This document shows positions 9,815-18,010 of a stretch of 64,000 nt of DNA, in pieces. Both the position numbers and the translations under genes were made by a program. Origin of the DNA: Marinobacterium iners DSM 11526 (GTDB taxonomy: Bacteria > Pseudomonadota > Gammaproteobacteria > Pseudomonadales > Balneatricaceae); assembly GCF_900107855.1 (NCBI RefSeq), contig NZ_FNRJ01000006.1, forward strand, positions 1-64,000, in the 5' to 3' direction. A model generated the notes under the pieces. That model did not search any database. It was not told the origin of the DNA and saw only the letters and a list, made by a program, of their open reading frames with translations. Numbering within the stretch: position 1 is the first letter of the stretch; each line of letters opens with the position of its first letter.

Positions 9815-10870
9815 ATGGAACTGATTAATAAGAAAGATACTTCATTTCTGAAGAACACCTGGTATGTGGCGGCACTCACAACCGAAATTGACGCCGACAC
9901 CATGCTCAGTCGAAAAATCATCGGCGAAACCCTGCTGTTTTACCGCAAACAGAATGGCGAAGTGACCGCCATTCGCGACCGCTGCCCCCACCGATTTGCA
10001 CCGCTGAGCAAAGGGGTTCGCGATGGAGATGAAATCACCTGTAGTTACCATGGTCTGAAATTCAACTCAGACGGTCAGTGTACCCATAGCTCCCACGGCA
10101 GCGGAAAGATCCCTAAAGCATGTAAGGTTCGCAGTTTCCCGGTGGAGGAGCGGGACGGTTTTATCTGGATTTGGATGGGCAATCAGGAGAAAGCGGACAC
10201 TACCCAGATCATGGACTGTTCGATACTAAACCGTAAACCGGAAAGTGCCGTTGGCTACATCTACATGTACAACAAGTGCAACTACCAGCTGTTAACCGAC
10301 AACATCATGGACCTGAGCCATATCGATCACCTGCATGGACCGCTCATCAATACAAACGGCAAACTCAGCCCACTGCTACCCAAAGTAGAGGAGAACGGTT
10401 CTGTAGTCTCTGTACGCTGGGACTGGCTCGCCGAGCCTGCCATGCAACTGCTCGCGGTACATCTGGAGCGCCCAGAAGATCAGGCCAACCAGTTCTTCCA
10501 GGTCAACTGGCATGCCCCCTCCAACATGCACCTACAAGTAGCTGCGGTACAGGACAGCATGGACTACGAAAACGACGGGAGGATGCTCTATGACTACCAC
10601 ATCATGACTCCCGAATCGGAGTTCTCCACCCATTATTTCTTCGCCTCCGCCCGCAACTATTTGGAGGATGACGCCGAATACAACGCCGCCAAGATGGCCG
10701 GTATGAAGCAGGCGTTTGTCGAAGAGGATAAACCGATGATCGAAGCGCAACAGCAGGAGATGGGCGAGGCCGGTTTCTGGGAGCTGAACCCGATTCTGCT
10801 CTCCAGCGACGCAGGCGGTATCCGCGTACGTCGAAAGCTCGCCGAACTACTCGAAATCGAATCTGCTTAA
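9815..10870 (+). CDS. VanA-like Rieske non-heme iron oxygenase, catalytic subunit
   Basis: A 351-aa terminal oxygenase of the vanillate O-demethylase group. The Rieske [2Fe-2S] ligands are C57, H59, C76 and H79 (CPH...CSYH). The mononuclear iron ligands are H169 and H174 in DNIMDLSHIDHLH plus D332 in SSDAGG, with D166 as the likely bridging residue. Length matches VanA. The start is the ATG after GACGAGG (9801-9807); the in-frame extension to 9731 is discarded. The reductase partner follows 56 nt later. Related enzymes remove O- or N-methyl groups as formaldehyde or hydroxylate methyl groups. The substrate here is unknown; O-demethylation of a methoxylated aromatic is an inference from context. 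Confidence 0.9.
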   Translation: MELINKKDTSFLKNTWYVAALTTEIDADTMLSRKIIGETLLFYRKQNGEVTAIRDRCPHRFAPLSKGVRDGDEITCSYHGLKFNSDGQCTHSSHGSGKIPKACKVRSFPVEERDGFIWIWMGNQEKADTTQIMDCSILNRKPESAVGYIYMYNKCNYQLLTDNIMDLSHIDHLHGPLINTNGKLSPLLPKVEENGSVVSVRWDWLAEPAMQLLAVHLERPEDQANQFFQVNWHAPSNMHLQVAAVQDSMDYENDGRMLYDYHIMTPESEFSTHYFFASARNYLEDDAEYNAAKMAGMKQAFVEEDKPMIEAQQQEMGEAGFWELNPILLSSDAGGIRVRRKLAELLEIESA

Positions 10871-10926
10871 ACAGACCAAAGCCTGGTCACTATAAGGGCC
10901 AGGTTTTCACACCTGAGTGCACCATT

Positions 10927-11874
10927 ATGACGACCGAAGCCACAATAATTAAAAAAGAGACCATTGCCGACAACATCGTTCATCTGGTACTGGAAGACTG
11001 CCGGGGAAAAGGCTTTGCTCCCTTTGAACCCGGCGCCCATATCGACTTGCATATCGACGATAAGACGATTCGTCAGTACTCCTTGATCAATAGTCTCGAT
11101 GGTGGGCATACGTATGAGATCGCGATCCTGCGCGAGGCCAATGGCCGCGGCGGCTCCATCAAGGTACACGACACCCTGCAACCGGGTGACAAGGTCAAGG
11201 TCGGTCCGCCACGAAACGCCTTTCCTCTGCAACGATCCGATTTCTCGGTGCTGATAGCCGGCGGTATCGGCATTACGCCAATTATATCGATGGCCGATTA
11301 CCTGGAACACCAAGGCCAGCCCTTCACCCTGCACTACTGCACCCGTTCCGCTAAGGCTGCTGCACTGCGTGATCGTATCGAAAGCTCCACCTATGCCGAT
11401 CGCACACGATTCTATTTTGATGACCAAGCTATGCGCTTCGACCCCACCGCGCTTGAGATCGATATTCCAGACAAACGTCTCTATGTCTGCGGCCCCCAAG
11501 GCTTTATCGAGTTCATCAAGCGTAGCGCGGAGGAAGCGGGCTGGCCCAAAGAGCGTATCCACTATGAGTCATTTCAGAAGGCCGAGGGCGGTAAAACAGG
11601 GCACGGCAAGGCATTCACCCTCATCATCGACGGCACCGGTGACCAAGTTGAGGTTGCAGCAGATGAAACTGCCCTGGAAGCGCTTGAACGCAAAGGTTAT
11701 GAGATACCCTGCTCCTGTGAACAGGGGATCTGCGGTACCTGCATACTCGATGTTATTGCCGGCATTCCCGACCATCATGATGCATTCTTTACCGATAAGG
11801 AGCGACTGGAAAATCTTAGATTCACACCCTGTTGCTCACGCGCACTCACTCCTAGCTTGACAGTGAAACTCTGA
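10927..11874 (+). CDS. VanB-like oxygenase reductase (FMN, NAD, 2Fe-2S)
   Basis: A 315-aa phthalate dioxygenase reductase-type protein that passes electrons from NAD(P)H to the Rieske oxygenase. Order: flavin-binding domain with RQYSL (about residues 49-53), nucleotide-binding domain with AGGIGITP and YVCGPQGF, then a C-terminal plant-type ferredoxin with CSCEQGICGTC and a final Cys in TPCCSR. All four cluster cysteines are present. It is the expected redox partner of the preceding gene, and a terminator follows, so the operon is lipoprotein-oxygenase-reductase. Confidence 0.92.
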   Translation: MTTEATIIKKETIADNIVHLVLEDCRGKGFAPFEPGAHIDLHIDDKTIRQYSLINSLDGGHTYEIAILREANGRGGSIKVHDTLQPGDKVKVGPPRNAFPLQRSDFSVLIAGGIGITPIISMADYLEHQGQPFTLHYCTRSAKAAALRDRIESSTYADRTRFYFDDQAMRFDPTALEIDIPDKRLYVCGPQGFIEFIKRSAEEAGWPKERIHYESFQKAEGGKTGHGKAFTLIIDGTGDQVEVAADETALEALERKGYEIPCSCEQGICGTCILDVIAGIPDHHDAFFTDKERLENLRFTPCCSRALTPSLTVKL

Positions 11875-11921
11875 GCAAACTTGGTATCTACTTCGTTAAT
11901 TTTCCCGTCTGTACATATTTT

Positions 11922-11956
11922 AGCCGGAGCCAATCAGATAGTTCCGGCTCTTTTTT
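11922..11956 (+). terminator. Terminator of the Rieske operon
   Basis: AGCCGGA/TCCGGCT stem (11922-11928, 11943-11949) with a 14-nt loop, then C and six T residues. It closes the plus-strand operon before the convergent dioxygenase gene. Confidence 0.85.
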
Positions 11957-12056
11957 GTCTAACAACTTGTTAATAAAAACGGTAATTCAGATTTACGCAC
12001 CGGAAGAGAAGGCAACCAACCAACTGAGTGAGCCGATTGGTTGCGAAGAATGTGGA

Positions 12057-12977
12057 TCAGGTCAACACGCTGAGAAAAGCATCGTTGAGTACGCGATCAT
12101 GGTAGAAGATAGCCTTGCCGAGTTGCTCCGCATCCCAGGTAATCGGCTCATGGTCGGAGTAGAAGTAGTTACCACCAGCAAACACCTCATTGCGGTTGCC
12201 GGAGGGGTCAAAGAAATAAATAGTCTTGCCGTGGGTGATGCCATGGCGAGTCGGACCGATATCGATAGATGTATCGGTCATGGAAATCAGGTCGGCAGCA
12301 CGCAGCACTTCATCCCAAGACTCCAGCAGGAACGAGATGTGGTGCAATTTCCCCGGCTCCGGACACTCTATGAATGCAACATCGTGCGCTTTCATGCTAG
12401 AGGTCAAAAACGCGGCCACGCGGGTATCGCCATCCAAAACCTGTTCCACCAGATCGAAACCCAACACCTCGCGGAACAGGTCCACCGTACCGGCGATATT
12501 GGGACCATATAGCAAACAGTGATCCAGGCGCTGCGCTTTCATGCCCCTCAAGCCACGCGGCCAAGCTTCCGGGTTATGGTTGCTGACGCCCCAGCGACCG
12601 GTCTGCTCTTTGCTCGCGAACAGTTCGAATACATGGCCTGTGGGCGAGTCAAAACGCACACGACGTCCGCAACCGTTCAGTTCATTTTCGTGAATATCTT
12701 CAACCGTGCAGCCGTACTCAATCAGCTGCTGACGCAGAGTATCAACGGTGCTTTCGTTCAGGCACTTGTAACCGACAAAATCCAACCCAGGAACATCGGC
12801 TTCACGTAATACCAGAGAGAACTTGTCCACCTCGGTCCAAGCCTTAAGATAGACACGACCCTGCGGGTCTCGGTCCATTTCAATTAGACCCAGCACCTCG
12901 GTGTAGTGTTTAACTGCTTCATCCAGATCCAGTACGCGAATCTGCATATGTCCCGGTCTTAGTACGCCCTTTTTCAT
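12057..12977 (-). CDS. Catechol 2,3-dioxygenase (extradiol, XylE/DmpB type)
   Basis: Opens the ring of catechols next to the two hydroxyls (meta cleavage). Its 306 aa align almost end to end with remembered Xyl[16 protein letters not shown] at the start, [24 protein letters not shown], and the signature [21 protein letters not shown]. The iron ligands correspond to H153, H213 and E264. AAAAGGACA precedes the ATG. It converges on the Rieske operon and has its own sigma-54 promoter and upstream sites. No phenol hydroxylase, DmpQ-type ferredoxin or downstream meta-pathway genes are present in the window, so the product must be handled elsewhere. Confidence 0.96.
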   Translation of the reverse strand: MKKGVLRPGHMQIRVLDLDEAVKHYTEVLGLIEMDRDPQGRVYLKAWTEVDKFSLVLREADVPGLDFVGYKCLNESTVDTLRQQLIEYGCTVEDIHENELNGCGRRVRFDSPTGHVFELFASKEQTGRWGVSNHNPEAWPRGLRGMKAQRLDHCLLYGPNIAGTVDLFREVLGFDLVEQVLDGDTRVAAFLTSSMKAHDVAFIECPEPGKLHHISFLLESWDEVLRAADLISMTDTSIDIGPTRHGITHGKTIYFFDPSGNRNEVFAGGNYFYSDHEPITWDAEQLGKAIFYHDRVLNDAFLSVLT

Positions 12978-13048
12978 TTAGAACTGTCCTTTTTTGTTAT
13001 AGGTAATACATTTTTTATCTTCGGAGCCCGATAGGCATGTAGATGATA

Positions 13049-13064
13049 AGCAATACTCATTCCA
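13049..13064 (-). promoter_or_regulatory. Sigma-54 promoter of catechol 2,3-dioxygenase
   Basis: On the minus strand, TGGAATGAGTATTGCT matches the -24/-12 consensus at 10 of 12 fixed positions, including both GG and TTGC with correct spacing. A start site near 13038 leaves a leader of about 60 nt before the dioxygenase ATG, with the ribosome site at about 12987. Confidence 0.72.
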
Positions 13065-13163
13065 ATCAGGGAATAGGTGCTTAATTTCCAAAAATTATCT
13101 TTAAAAACATAATCCTGAAAGACATCTACACATGAAAGGAGCAGTAAAACTAAATTTGAAAAA

Positions 13164-13230
13164 ACTTTGTTCAAATTAAATTTTTTCATATGAGAAATTC
13201 AGAAGTCCGATTTCTTCATTTGAACAACTC
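13164..13230 (-). promoter_or_regulatory. Pair of XylR/DmpR-like upstream activator sites
   Basis: The XylR half-site consensus is TTGANCAAATC. TTGAACAAAGT lies on the minus strand at 13164-13174 (9 of 11), embedded in a perfect inverted repeat AATTTGAA...TTCAAATT. TTGAACAACTC lies on the plus strand at 13220-13230 (10 of 11). They sit about 130 and 187 nt upstream of the predicted start site, the distance range used by XylR and DmpR, with AT-rich DNA suitable for bending in between. Confidence 0.55.
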
Positions 13231-13421
13231 TACCATCCCGATAAAGCGCCTTAATGCAATCACAACCAGCCCAGTGCAAAGCAAAACATTATTGCTGTAA
13301 TGAAAAAATCATTTCTTATCCGTTCTATATTCGATCATATCGGTTGAACTAGGAAAGCTGCGAATAAGTCCGCCGCGTGGGATAATGCCTACTGCATACG
13401 ATTAAGGACGCAGAGATAGAT

Positions 13422-13842
13422 CAGAAACTTACATTTGCTGACAGCGAGTTCAGCAACAAGCGCCGTCAGACCCGCAAGGAGAAATTTCTGGGCCGAATAG
13501 ATAAGTTGATCCCATGGACACGTCTCGAGGCCGTCATAAAGCCCCACGATCCCAAGGCCGGTAATGGCCGTCGGCCATACTCTTTTATCCACCATGCTTC
13601 GTATTCACTGCATGCAACAGTGGTATAACCTCAGTGATCCAGTCATTGAAGACGCACTGTACAAGATACCCTCAATACGGCTGTTTGCAGGCTGACACTG
13701 GATAAAGCGATCCCCGGTCACACCACCATTCTGAAGTTCCGGCATCTGCTCGAACGCCATGATATGGCCCAACAGGTTTTTGAAGAAGTGACTCAATGGC
13801 TATCTGAGATCGGTGTTCTTCTGAAAGAGGGCTCACTGGTTA
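13422..13842 (+). pseudogene. Frameshifted IS5-family transposase N-terminal remnant
   Basis: Three frames together give a typical IS5 transposase N-terminus: [10 protein letters not shown], then [21 protein letters not shown] and GRRPYS, then after a shift [23 protein letters not shown], then after another shift GHTTILKFRHLLERHDMAQQ and KEGSLV. It stops there, before the catalytic core, exactly where fghA-derived sequence begins. The junction marks a rearrangement at the right edge of the island. Confidence 0.85.
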
Positions 13843-14351
13843 ATACCAGTCCGCGTGGCACCGACCTGAGAAACCAATGTGACCGACGAGCTGCCGGCAC
13901 TGATCGAACAGCATTTTCCGGTAACCCAAAAACGCGCCATCAGTGGTCACTCCATGAGCGGCCACGGTGCGCTGATCTGTGCTTTGAAGAATCCGGGCCG
14001 ATATGTATCGGTATCGGCTTTCGCGCCGATCAGTAATCCGACCAACTGCCCCTGGGGCGAAAGGCGTTTTCAGGCTATCTGGGCACTGATCGCGAAGCAT
14101 GGAAAGCCTGGGACAGCTGTGAACTGATCGCAACCGCGAAAGAACGGCTGCCGATTCTGGTGGATCAGGGCGAGGCGGATGATTTCCTGCAGGAACAGCT
14201 CAAGCCGGAAGCACTGAAAGCAGCCTGTGCGTCGGCGGGGCACCCGCTGGAGCTGCGCCTGCAGCCGGGTTACGACCATAGCTACTTCTTCATCGCCAGC
14301 TTTATCGAAGACCACCTGCACCATCATGCCAGGGCGCTGATATCGGCCTGA
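13843..14351 (+). pseudogene. Truncated, frameshifted second copy of fghA
   Basis: Matches fghA from the TSPRGTDL codons, with about 95 nt missing after that, then follows the 3' half from the TDELPAL codons to the stop. By eye the long block (13877-14340) is about 95% identical to 4973-5436. It has a one-base loss in the AAAA of GGCGAAAAGG (near 14060) that shifts the frame, and GHSMGG has become GHSMSG. The 5' end is cut by the IS5 remnant. It cannot make an active hydrolase. Confidence 0.9.
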
Positions 14352-14360
14352 TATCAGCAT

Positions 14361-14402
14361 AAAAAAACGCCGACTGCACAGAGTGCAAGTCGGCGTTTTT
14401 TA
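14361..14402. terminator. Bidirectional terminator between fghA remnant and peroxiredoxin
   Basis: AACGCCGACT / AGTCGGCGTT stem with A and T runs on the two sides. It serves the convergent peroxiredoxin gene and matches the terminator after the first fghA copy. Confidence 0.85.
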
Positions 14403-14424
14403 TTGAGGCTCAGAACCTCAACAC

Positions 14425-14901
14425 TTACAGCGCGGCCAGAACGGTCTCGGCGCTGCTCTTGTCGATGCCTTTTTCGTCGATGTTCAGCAGCTCGATCTTG
14501 CCGTCGTTGACGATCATGGCGTAGCGCTGGCTGCGCTTGCCGAACTGGATGCCGGACAGGTCCTGATCCAGGCCCATGGCAGAGGCAAATTCACCGATGC
14601 CGTCGGCCAGCATGATAATTTCGTCGGCGTTCTGATCCTTGCCCCAGGCGTCCATTACGAACACGTCGTTGACCGCGGTGCAGATGATGCTGTCCACGCC
14701 CTTGGCCTTGATCTCGTCAGCCTTGACCACGAAGCCCGGCAGGTGGGTCATGGAGCAACCCGGAGTAAAGGCGCCCGGTACCGCAAACAGTACCACTTTC
14801 TTGCCGGCGAAGAGGTCAGCGGTCTGAACCGCTTCCGGCCCTTCCTTGCCCATCACGCGCAGTTCTACATTGGGAATAGTGTCACCGATCTGGATGCTCA
14901 T
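14425..14901 (-). CDS. Peroxiredoxin (Prx5-like)
   Basis: A 158-aa thiol peroxidase of the Prx5/redoxin group: peroxidatic Cys49 in PGAFTPGCS, then the conserved HLPG and the late QRYAMIV segment. It probably reduces hydroperoxides in the cytoplasm with glutathione or glutaredoxin as reductant; the reductant is inferred from the family. The start follows GGAGAGACC. It is the intact member of a pair: a decayed C-terminal piece of a related gene is at 5525-5700, and both lie immediately downstream of an fghA copy. Confidence 0.9.
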   Translation of the reverse strand: MSIQIGDTIPNVELRVMGKEGPEAVQTADLFAGKKVVLFAVPGAFTPGCSMTHLPGFVVKADEIKAKGVDSIICTAVNDVFVMDAWGKDQNADEIIMLADGIGEFASAMGLDQDLSGIQFGKRSQRYAMIVNDGKIELLNIDEKGIDKSSAETVLAAL

Positions 14902-14955
14902 ATGGTCTCTCCACAGCGTTATTGTTGACTGATTTACTCGGGATTGTAGCAGATC

Positions 14956-15309
14956 CTATTCATCAAGATAGTCAATCCAGCCACGCAGCAGACCGATAAA
15001 ATCCTCCAGCCCCGACTCGCAGGCTTCATCGGCCAGACCAAAGCCTCCTCCCAGCTCATCCAGATCGCCTTCAGCCTGGAGCCAGACGCGTGCGCTTTCA
15101 CTGTCCAGCTGCAGACTCAACTCTTGCCCATGCCAATCAAACTGCCCACGACGATCACTCAGCAGGGTTTCGACTCGCTGCAGGATACGTTCGGCTTCGC
15201 CCCGGTTATCACCCAGCGCCTCGCTCAGCCAGCGACCAAACAGCGCCTGTTCCATCTCGACGATCGCTTCGGGCTGATCGTAGAGGTCTCGTCTGAATTC
15301 GTATTCCAT
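14956..15309 (-). CDS. yacL: YacL family protein (UPF0231)
   Basis: A 117-aa acidic protein beginning MEYEFRRD, with the family's spacing of aromatic and acidic residues and the closing GLEDFIGLLR segment. YacL/UPF0231 proteins are conserved in gammaproteobacteria and have no established function. It marks the return to core genome to the right of the island. Confidence 0.8.
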   Translation of the reverse strand: MEYEFRRDLYDQPEAIVEMEQALFGRWLSEALGDNRGEAERILQRVETLLSDRRGQFDWHGQELSLQLDSESARVWLQAEGDLDELGGGFGLADEACESGLEDFIGLLRGWIDYLDE

Positions 15310-15404
15310 CGCGTTGTCTCACTCATGCATCCACTCGCGCCAGACGCGCGTAAGATGGAAATAGTACACCACCTGAACCGGGACCGGATGTCCCAGGAGA
15401 TCCC

Positions 15405-16748
15405 ATGACCGACACCCACAGCAAACCCCGCCGTGCTGCAGCAGTGCCCAGCAGCCGTTTTTCACGCATGGCCAGCCTGACCGGCCTGGCCGGGCGGGTG
15501 GCCGGCAATCTGGTTACCGAAGGCAGCAAGCAGTGGATGCAGGGCCGACGACCGGCGCTGTCCGAGCTGCTGCTCAGCCGCAAGAACCTGGAGCAGGTCG
15601 CCGACAAGCTGGCACGGATGCGCGGGGCGGCGATGAAGCTTGGCCAACTGATCTCCATGGACTCAGGGGCGCTGTTGCCACCGGAACTGGCAGCGGTACT
15701 GGAGCGGCTGCGTGATGATGCGGTGATCATGCCCGCGGCTCAGCTGGTCGGCGTACTGGAAAGCAACTGGGGCAGCGACTGGGATCAGCGCTTGGCGCAG
15801 TTCAGTTTTGATCCGGTGGCCGCCGCCTCCATCGGGCAGGTACACAAGGGCCGCACCCATGGCGGACGCGAGCTGGCGATCAAAATTCAGTATCCAGGTG
15901 TGCGTCGCAGCATCGACAGCGATATCGACAATGTTGTTTCCCTGCTGCGCCTCAGCGGTCTGCTGCCGCGAGAATTGGACATCGACCCGCTGGTGGCTGA
16001 AGCCAAGCAGCAGCTGCGGCTGGAGACGGATTACCTGCATGAGCAGCAACAGCTGCTGGCCTACGATGCGGCGCTGCTGGGCTCTCGTCATTATGATGCC
16101 CTGGCACTGCCCGGCGTCGACACCGAATTATCCACAGAACAGATCCTGTGCATGGATTTCATCGAGGGGGTCAGTCTGAAACAGGCGGCCGCTGAACAAG
16201 TCGCGCTCAAGGATCATATCCCCGCCCTGCTGCTGGAGCTGTTCTTCTGTGAGCTGTTTCAACTGCACTGCGTGCAGACCGATCCCAACCCGGCCAACTA
16301 CCAGTACAACCTGCAGCAGGACCGGCTGGTATTGCTGGATTTTGGCGCCGTGCGCCGTTTCTCGATCGACTTTGTACTGCAGTATCACCATGCCATCTGT
16401 GCCGCCACCGATCGTAACCAGACGGAACTGGCGCAGGCACTGGAAACGCTAGGCTTTTTCAGTCAGCGTCATGATGCCGCCAACCGCCAGGTTGTGCTGG
16501 ACATTTTCATGGAAGCCACCGAGCCGCTGCGCACGCCGGGGGCCTATGATTTTGGCAACTCAGATCTGGCCCAGCGGATTCATCAGCGCGGCATGGCAAT
16601 CAGCAGCGACCCGGACGCCTGGCATACACCACCGGCAGATGTGCTGTTTCTGCACCGCAAGATGGGCGGGCTGTTCATGCTCGCCTCCCAGCTCGGTGCC
16701 AACGTCGATGTTCATGTCATCTTCAATCGCTATCGGGAGCTTTCGTGA
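15405..16748 (+). CDS. ABC1/UbiB-family atypical kinase
   Basis: A 447-aa member of the AarF/ABC1/UbiB group. The KxGQ motif appears as AAMKLGQLISMD (about residues 70-81), followed by the alanine-rich AAASIGQVHKG loop, the invariant Lys in LAIKIQYPGV, and the metal-binding DPNPANYQY and LLDFGAVR. Family members support ubiquinone synthesis or lipid homeostasis as ATPases. This one is shorter than UbiB and is not in a ubi cluster, so its role is uncertain. Its stop overlaps the GTG of the next gene. Confidence 0.85.
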   Translation: MTDTHSKPRRAAAVPSSRFSRMASLTGLAGRVAGNLVTEGSKQWMQGRRPALSELLLSRKNLEQVADKLARMRGAAMKLGQLISMDSGALLPPELAAVLERLRDDAVIMPAAQLVGVLESNWGSDWDQRLAQFSFDPVAAASIGQVHKGRTHGGRELAIKIQYPGVRRSIDSDIDNVVSLLRLSGLLPRELDIDPLVAEAKQQLRLETDYLHEQQQLLAYDAALLGSRHYDALALPGVDTELSTEQILCMDFIEGVSLKQAAAEQVALKDHIPALLLELFFCELFQLHCVQTDPNPANYQYNLQQDRLVLLDFGAVRRFSIDFVLQYHHAICAATDRNQTELAQALETLGFFSQRHDAANRQVVLDIFMEATEPLRTPGAYDFGNSDLAQRIHQRGMAISSDPDAWHTPPADVLFLHRKMGGLFMLASQLGANVDVHVIFNRYRELS

Positions 16749-17506
16749 GCCTGTTGAGTTCGTTCGATTCCCCCATCACTGCTGTACTGATCGGTGCCAG
16801 CGGCGGCATTGGCCAGGCGGTGCTGGCACAGCTGCTGGACGAACCACGGGTCAGCCGGGTATACGCTTTCGCTCGCCGGATTCCCGAGCCACTGAAACAA
16901 CAGACGGAACGCAATCCGGATCGGCTCAGCCTGCACCCCATCGACTTGAGTCAGGAAGGCTCCATCATCGCCTGTGCCGAACAGCTCAAGGACGTAACCC
17001 CAAATCTGGTATTGATCACCTCGGGGCTTTTGCATTCAGAGGAGAGTTTGCCGGAGAAAAGCTGGCGCAACCTGGAGAGTGACTACTTCCAGCAGCAGAT
17101 GCAGATCAATGCGTTGGCACCGGCCTTGCTGGCCAAACATCTGATCCCACTGCTGCCGAAGGATCAACGAGCAGTATTTGCGGCGCTGTCGGCACGGGTA
17201 GGCAGTATCGGAGACAACCGGCTCGGTGGCTGGTACAGCTACCGCGCTAGCAAGGCGGCGTTAAATATGCTGCTGCGCTGTACCGCGATTGAAGCCAAAC
17301 GGCGCTGGCCCAAACTGGTGGTGGCGGGGTTGCATCCAGGCACCGTGGATACACCGCTGTCAGAACCGTTCCAGGCCCGTGTACCGGAAGGAAAATTGTT
17401 TACGCCCGAGTTTTCGGCCCGCTCACTGCTGCAGGTGATCGATGGCCTGACACCAATGGATTCAGGCAATGTGTTTGCTTGGGACGGTCAGCTGATTCAG
17501 CCCTGA
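16745..17506 (+). CDS. Short-chain dehydrogenase/reductase, CsgA-like
   Basis: A 253-aa SDR with the nucleotide motif GASGGIG near the N-terminus, the NxxA-region INALAP, the catalytic Ser in ALSAR and YSYRASK as the Tyr-Lys pair. A GTG start overlaps the previous stop by four bases, so the two genes are translationally coupled. Substrate unknown. Confidence 0.85.
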   Translation: MSLLSSFDSPITAVLIGASGGIGQAVLAQLLDEPRVSRVYAFARRIPEPLKQQTERNPDRLSLHPIDLSQEGSIIACAEQLKDVTPNLVLITSGLLHSEESLPEKSWRNLESDYFQQQMQINALAPALLAKHLIPLLPKDQRAVFAALSARVGSIGDNRLGGWYSYRASKAALNMLLRCTAIEAKRRWPKLVVAGLHPGTVDTPLSEPFQARVPEGKLFTPEFSARSLLQVIDGLTPMDSGNVFAWDGQLIQP

Positions 17507-17522
17507 TGCGGTAGCGGGGGCC

Positions 17523-17927
17523 TCAACCTTCGTCTGAAACCGGCTTCCAGCGGATGGTGACATCGCGAACACCCCAGTCGAGCGCGGCCCCAACATCCTC
17601 GCCCATGTAAATGTCGATCTTGCGCTCCCAACGGGGGTGCATCTTATCCAGTACCCGGTAGGTGCCCGGCAGGCCTTCGATCTGTACCTGCATGTTGTAA
17701 TCCAGGCCTTCTTCCAGCAGATCACGTGACACGGCAATCGCTTTCATTCCCGGTTTCAAGCGATCACCCCAGGCGGCAATCGCCGGGTTCCCCACCGTTT
17801 GCTCAGGTACCGAGTTATAGGCGGACGCCCTGACATCAAGTGCATGCTGCTCAGGTGCCGATTCGGCACAGCCCGAGAGCAGCAACCCACCGGCGAAGAG
17901 CAGACACTTGTATGAAGAAGATGGCAT
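17523..17927 (-). CDS. 3D-domain (RlpA-like fold) lipoprotein
   Basis: A 134-aa protein with a signal peptide and lipobox LLLSGC, then a compact domain with VRASAYNSVPEQT, WGDRLKPGMKAIAVSRDL and the closing DIYMG...ALDWG pattern. This is the 3D-type double-psi barrel found in lytic and peptidoglycan-associated proteins. It is probably an envelope lipoprotein; enzymatic activity is not shown. Confidence 0.75.
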   Translation of the reverse strand: MPSSSYKCLLFAGGLLLSGCAESAPEQHALDVRASAYNSVPEQTVGNPAIAAWGDRLKPGMKAIAVSRDLLEEGLDYNMQVQIEGLPGTYRVLDKMHPRWERKIDIYMGEDVGAALDWGVRDVTIRWKPVSDEG

Positions 17928-18010
17928 TTATCACCCTGATCGAATCTTTTGCGTGACTTTACCACTAACCGGGGGTATATAGCATCATCTCTGTTATGGA
18001 GGATACCCCT

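Noticed and set aside
12974-13189. A 71-codon minus-strand frame overlapping the dioxygenase start by four bases, with hydrophobic stretches
   Set aside because: The predicted sigma-54 promoter (13049-13064) and an activator site lie inside it, it has no ribosome site, and its codons are simply AT-rich. More likely leader and promoter DNA.
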